Shown here one piece after another: positions 62,323-64,000 of a DNA stretch of 64,000 bases; position 1 is the stretch's first letter; every line of letters begins with the position of its first letter. The translations under genes and the position numbers were made by a program. This DNA is from Pyrinomonadaceae bacterium (GTDB lineage: Bacteria > Acidobacteriota > Blastocatellia > Pyrinomonadales > Pyrinomonadaceae), in the NCBI GenBank assembly GCA_019186825.1, contig JABARP010000017.1:36683-100682 (forward strand). Reading direction: 5' to 3'. Below the pieces are notes generated by a model. That model was not told the DNA's origin, ran no database searches, and saw only the letters and a program-made list of their open reading frames with translations.

Positions 62323-64000
62323 ATGAAACGCACTCTATTACTTTGCATAGTGTTTGCCGTTACCGCGCTCGCGGTTTATGCGCAGCCGGAATTTACCGTT
62401 AACGATCTGATCAATATCAAACGCGTTGGCAGCCCCGCGGTTTCGCCCGACGGCCGAAGGGTCGCCTACACTGTCGGCGTTGTTGATAAGGCAACGAATA
62501 GAACGAATACGCAGATATTTGTGATGAAGATCGACGGCTCTGATCAAAAGCAGATCACGAGCGGTCCGGCGTCGAGCTCGGGGCCGGTGTGGTCGCCGAA
62601 TGGAAAGAAGATCGCTTATGTAACCGGCGGGCAGATCTGGACGATGGAACCGGATGGCGACGATCGTGAGCAAGTTACGAAGATCTCGACCGGAGCGAGC
62701 GGGCCTGTATGGTCGCCGGACGGTAAATGGATAGCGTTCTCTTCGGAGGTCTATCCGGAGTGCGCAACCGATGCCTGCAACAAAGCAGAGGACGAAAAGG
62801 CAGAGAATAGCAAGGTTAAAGCCCATGTTACGACGCGCCTACTGTATCGCCACTGGGTGGAATGGCGTGACCGCAAGCGCAGCCATGTCTTCATTGTCGA
62901 TGCGGACGGTGGAGTCGCGAGGGACGTAACGCCTGGCGATTTTGATTCACCGCCATACGGTGCGGCTTCGGGCACGGACTACACGTTCTCACCGGACGGA
63001 CGGTCGATCGTATATCTGCGAAATCCGGACAAGGTCGAGGCGATCTCCACCAATAGCGATATTTATATCGCATCGCTGAATGGCGGACAGCCGCGTAACA
63101 TCACTGCGGGGATGAATGGGTATGACAATTCACCGATGTACACGCCAGACGGCAAGTATCTGATCTTTTTGTCGCAGGCAACGCCCGCGTTCGAATCAGA
63201 TCGTTGGCGAATTATGCGTTACAACGCCGCAAATGGCGAGATCGTCGAGCTAACACGTGGCTTTGATCAGCAGGCTTCGAACATTACTATCTCTCCGGAC
63301 AGCAAGACCGTTTACTTTACAGCGAATCTGCGCGGGCATAATCCTATCTTCAGCGTTCCCGTCGAGCCGAATTTTCGGCTGATGATCGCAACGCACGTCA
63401 AAGAGATTGTCGAGAAAGTTTATGCAGGTGATCTCGGAGTATCTGAAGACGCGAATCGCATAGTTTTCTCTTCGAGCAGCAATGCAACGCCGGCGGAAGT
63501 GTTCTCCGCCGACCTTAAAAATGGCAGCGTTTCGCAACTGACCCACGTTAATGACGCGACTGTCGCACCGTTCAAACTCCGTTCAGCGGAAGATTTTGAG
63601 TGGATGGGCGCGCTCAAGAAGGCACACGGCTTCATCTTAAAGCCTGCGAATTTCGACCCAAGTAAGAAGTATCCGCTCATTGTGCTGATCCACGGCGGCC
63701 CACAGGGCGCGTGGGGCGACAATTGGGGCTACCGTTGGAACCCGCAGATCTTCGCGAACCGCGGATATGTCATCTTTATGCCGAATCCTCGCGGGTCCAC
63801 CGGCTACGGCCAGAGCTACGTCAATGACGTAACCGCCGACTGGGGCGGCAAGGCTTACACGGACATCATGAACGGCGTAGCGGCGGTCGCAAAACTCCCT
63901 TTCGTTGACAGGAACGAGATCGGCGCGGCCGGTGCAAGCTATGGCGGATATATGGTCGATTGGATCCTTGGGCACAATAACGACCGACGGTTCAGATTCA
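62323..64000 (+). CDS. Secreted S9 family prolyl oligopeptidase, 3' end outside window
   Basis: At least 559 residues, open to the window end. Signal peptide MKRTLLLCIVFAVTALAVYAQ. The beta-propeller has TolB/WD40-like PVWSPNGKKIAYVTGG and PVWSPDGKWIAFSSE repeats. The alpha/beta hydrolase domain starts near residue 445 (YPLIVLIHGGPQGAWG, MPNPRGSTGYGQ) and includes the nucleophile serine in GAAGASYGGYMVDW. The remaining triad residues lie beyond the window. Domain order fits the dipeptidyl-peptidase/acylaminoacyl-peptidase branch. It pairs with the divergent M28 gene as an extracytoplasmic peptide-degrading set. Confidence 0.92.
   Translation, partial: MKRTLLLCIVFAVTALAVYAQPEFTVNDLINIKRVGSPAVSPDGRRVAYTVGVVDKATNRTNTQIFVMKIDGSDQKQITSGPASSSGPVWSPNGKKIAYVTGGQIWTMEPDGDDREQVTKISTGASGPVWSPDGKWIAFSSEVYPECATDACNKAEDEKAENSKVKAHVTTRLLYRHWVEWRDRKRSHVFIVDADGGVARDVTPGDFDSPPYGAASGTDYTFSPDGRSIVYLRNPDKVEAISTNSDIYIASLNGGQPRNITAGMNGYDNSPMYTPDGKYLIFLSQATPAFESDRWRIMRYNAANGEIVELTRGFDQQASNITISPDSKTVYFTANLRGHNPIFSVPVEPNFRLMIATHVKEIVEKVYAGDLGVSEDANRIVFSSSSNATPAEVFSADLKNGSVSQLTHVNDATVAPFKLRSAEDFEWMGALKKAHGFILKPANFDPSKKYPLIVLIHGGPQGAWGDNWGYRWNPQIFANRGYVIFMPNPRGSTGYGQSYVNDVTADWGGKAYTDIMNGVAAVAKLPFVDRNEIGAAGASYGGYMVDWILGHNNDRRFRF

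Overview
The window looks like chromosomal DNA of an Acidobacteriota member, most likely class Blastocatellia (Pyrinomonadaceae-like). This is inferred from the mix of genes: a VWFA-related secreted protein, zinc-ribbon/FHA/kinase proteins, a CcsA/ResB cytochrome c assembly pair, a TOBE-less ModC, a short PheT, and moderately high G+C coding. No rRNA or other species marker is present. About 55 protein genes, two tRNA genes (Val-GAC, Arg-TCG), a 6S RNA and a c-di-AMP riboswitch are visible. The first gene (threonine dehydratase) and the last (S9 peptidase) are cut by the window edges.

Layout. 1-6.2 kb: threonine dehydratase end, a lytic transglycosylase, a sugar isomerase/oxidoreductase pair, a zinc-ribbon membrane protein, a VWA protein and a coiled-coil membrane protein. 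6.2-10.6 kb (minus): pheS, a zinc-ribbon protein, pheT, a coiled-coil protein, zapA and 6S RNA. 10.7-14.9 kb: threonine catabolism (tdh, kbl), split by a PD-(D/E)XK-like gene, short repeats and a second copy of the tdh 3' end. 14.9-18.8 kb (minus): thrS, infC (AUC start), rpmI, rplT. 19.3-30.5 kb: histidine utilisation genes hutG, hutU, hutI and hutH in several pieces. hutU is followed by an inserted gene and a second copy of its own 3' end. 30.5-37.3 kb: an M15-like peptidase, tRNA-Arg, penicillin acylase, ruvX, and an S41 protease homologue that has lost both catalytic residues. 37.3-42.7 kb: cytochrome c maturation (ccsA, resB) and oxidase assembly (ctaB, ctaE, DUF420). 42.7-43.1 kb: a c-di-AMP riboswitch with no gene behind it. 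43.1-48.1 kb (minus): an operon of FHA protein, Ser/Thr kinase, RDD protein and SpoIIE-type phosphatase. 48.3-53.3 kb: a MacAB-like exporter. 53.4-64 kb: YIP1 protein, Opp/Dpp ATPases, an intact S41 protease, a 56-residue membrane protein, modABC, an M28 peptidase and an S9 peptidase.

The most unusual signal is that two metabolic genes, tdh and hutU, show the same architecture. The intact gene is followed within 5-7 bases by a co-oriented accessory gene, and then by a diverged partial copy of the host gene's own 3' end. In tdh the last 16 codons of the two copies encode the same residues but differ at eight positions, all synonymous. The two ends therefore diverged as functional genes in different lineages and did not arise by a recent local duplication. 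This suggests accessory genes are being inserted behind the stop codons of operon genes by recombination with DNA carrying an orthologous 3' end.

Several predicted promoters share an extended -10 element (TGnTAnnnT) with no convincing -35. Four genes would have almost leaderless mRNAs.
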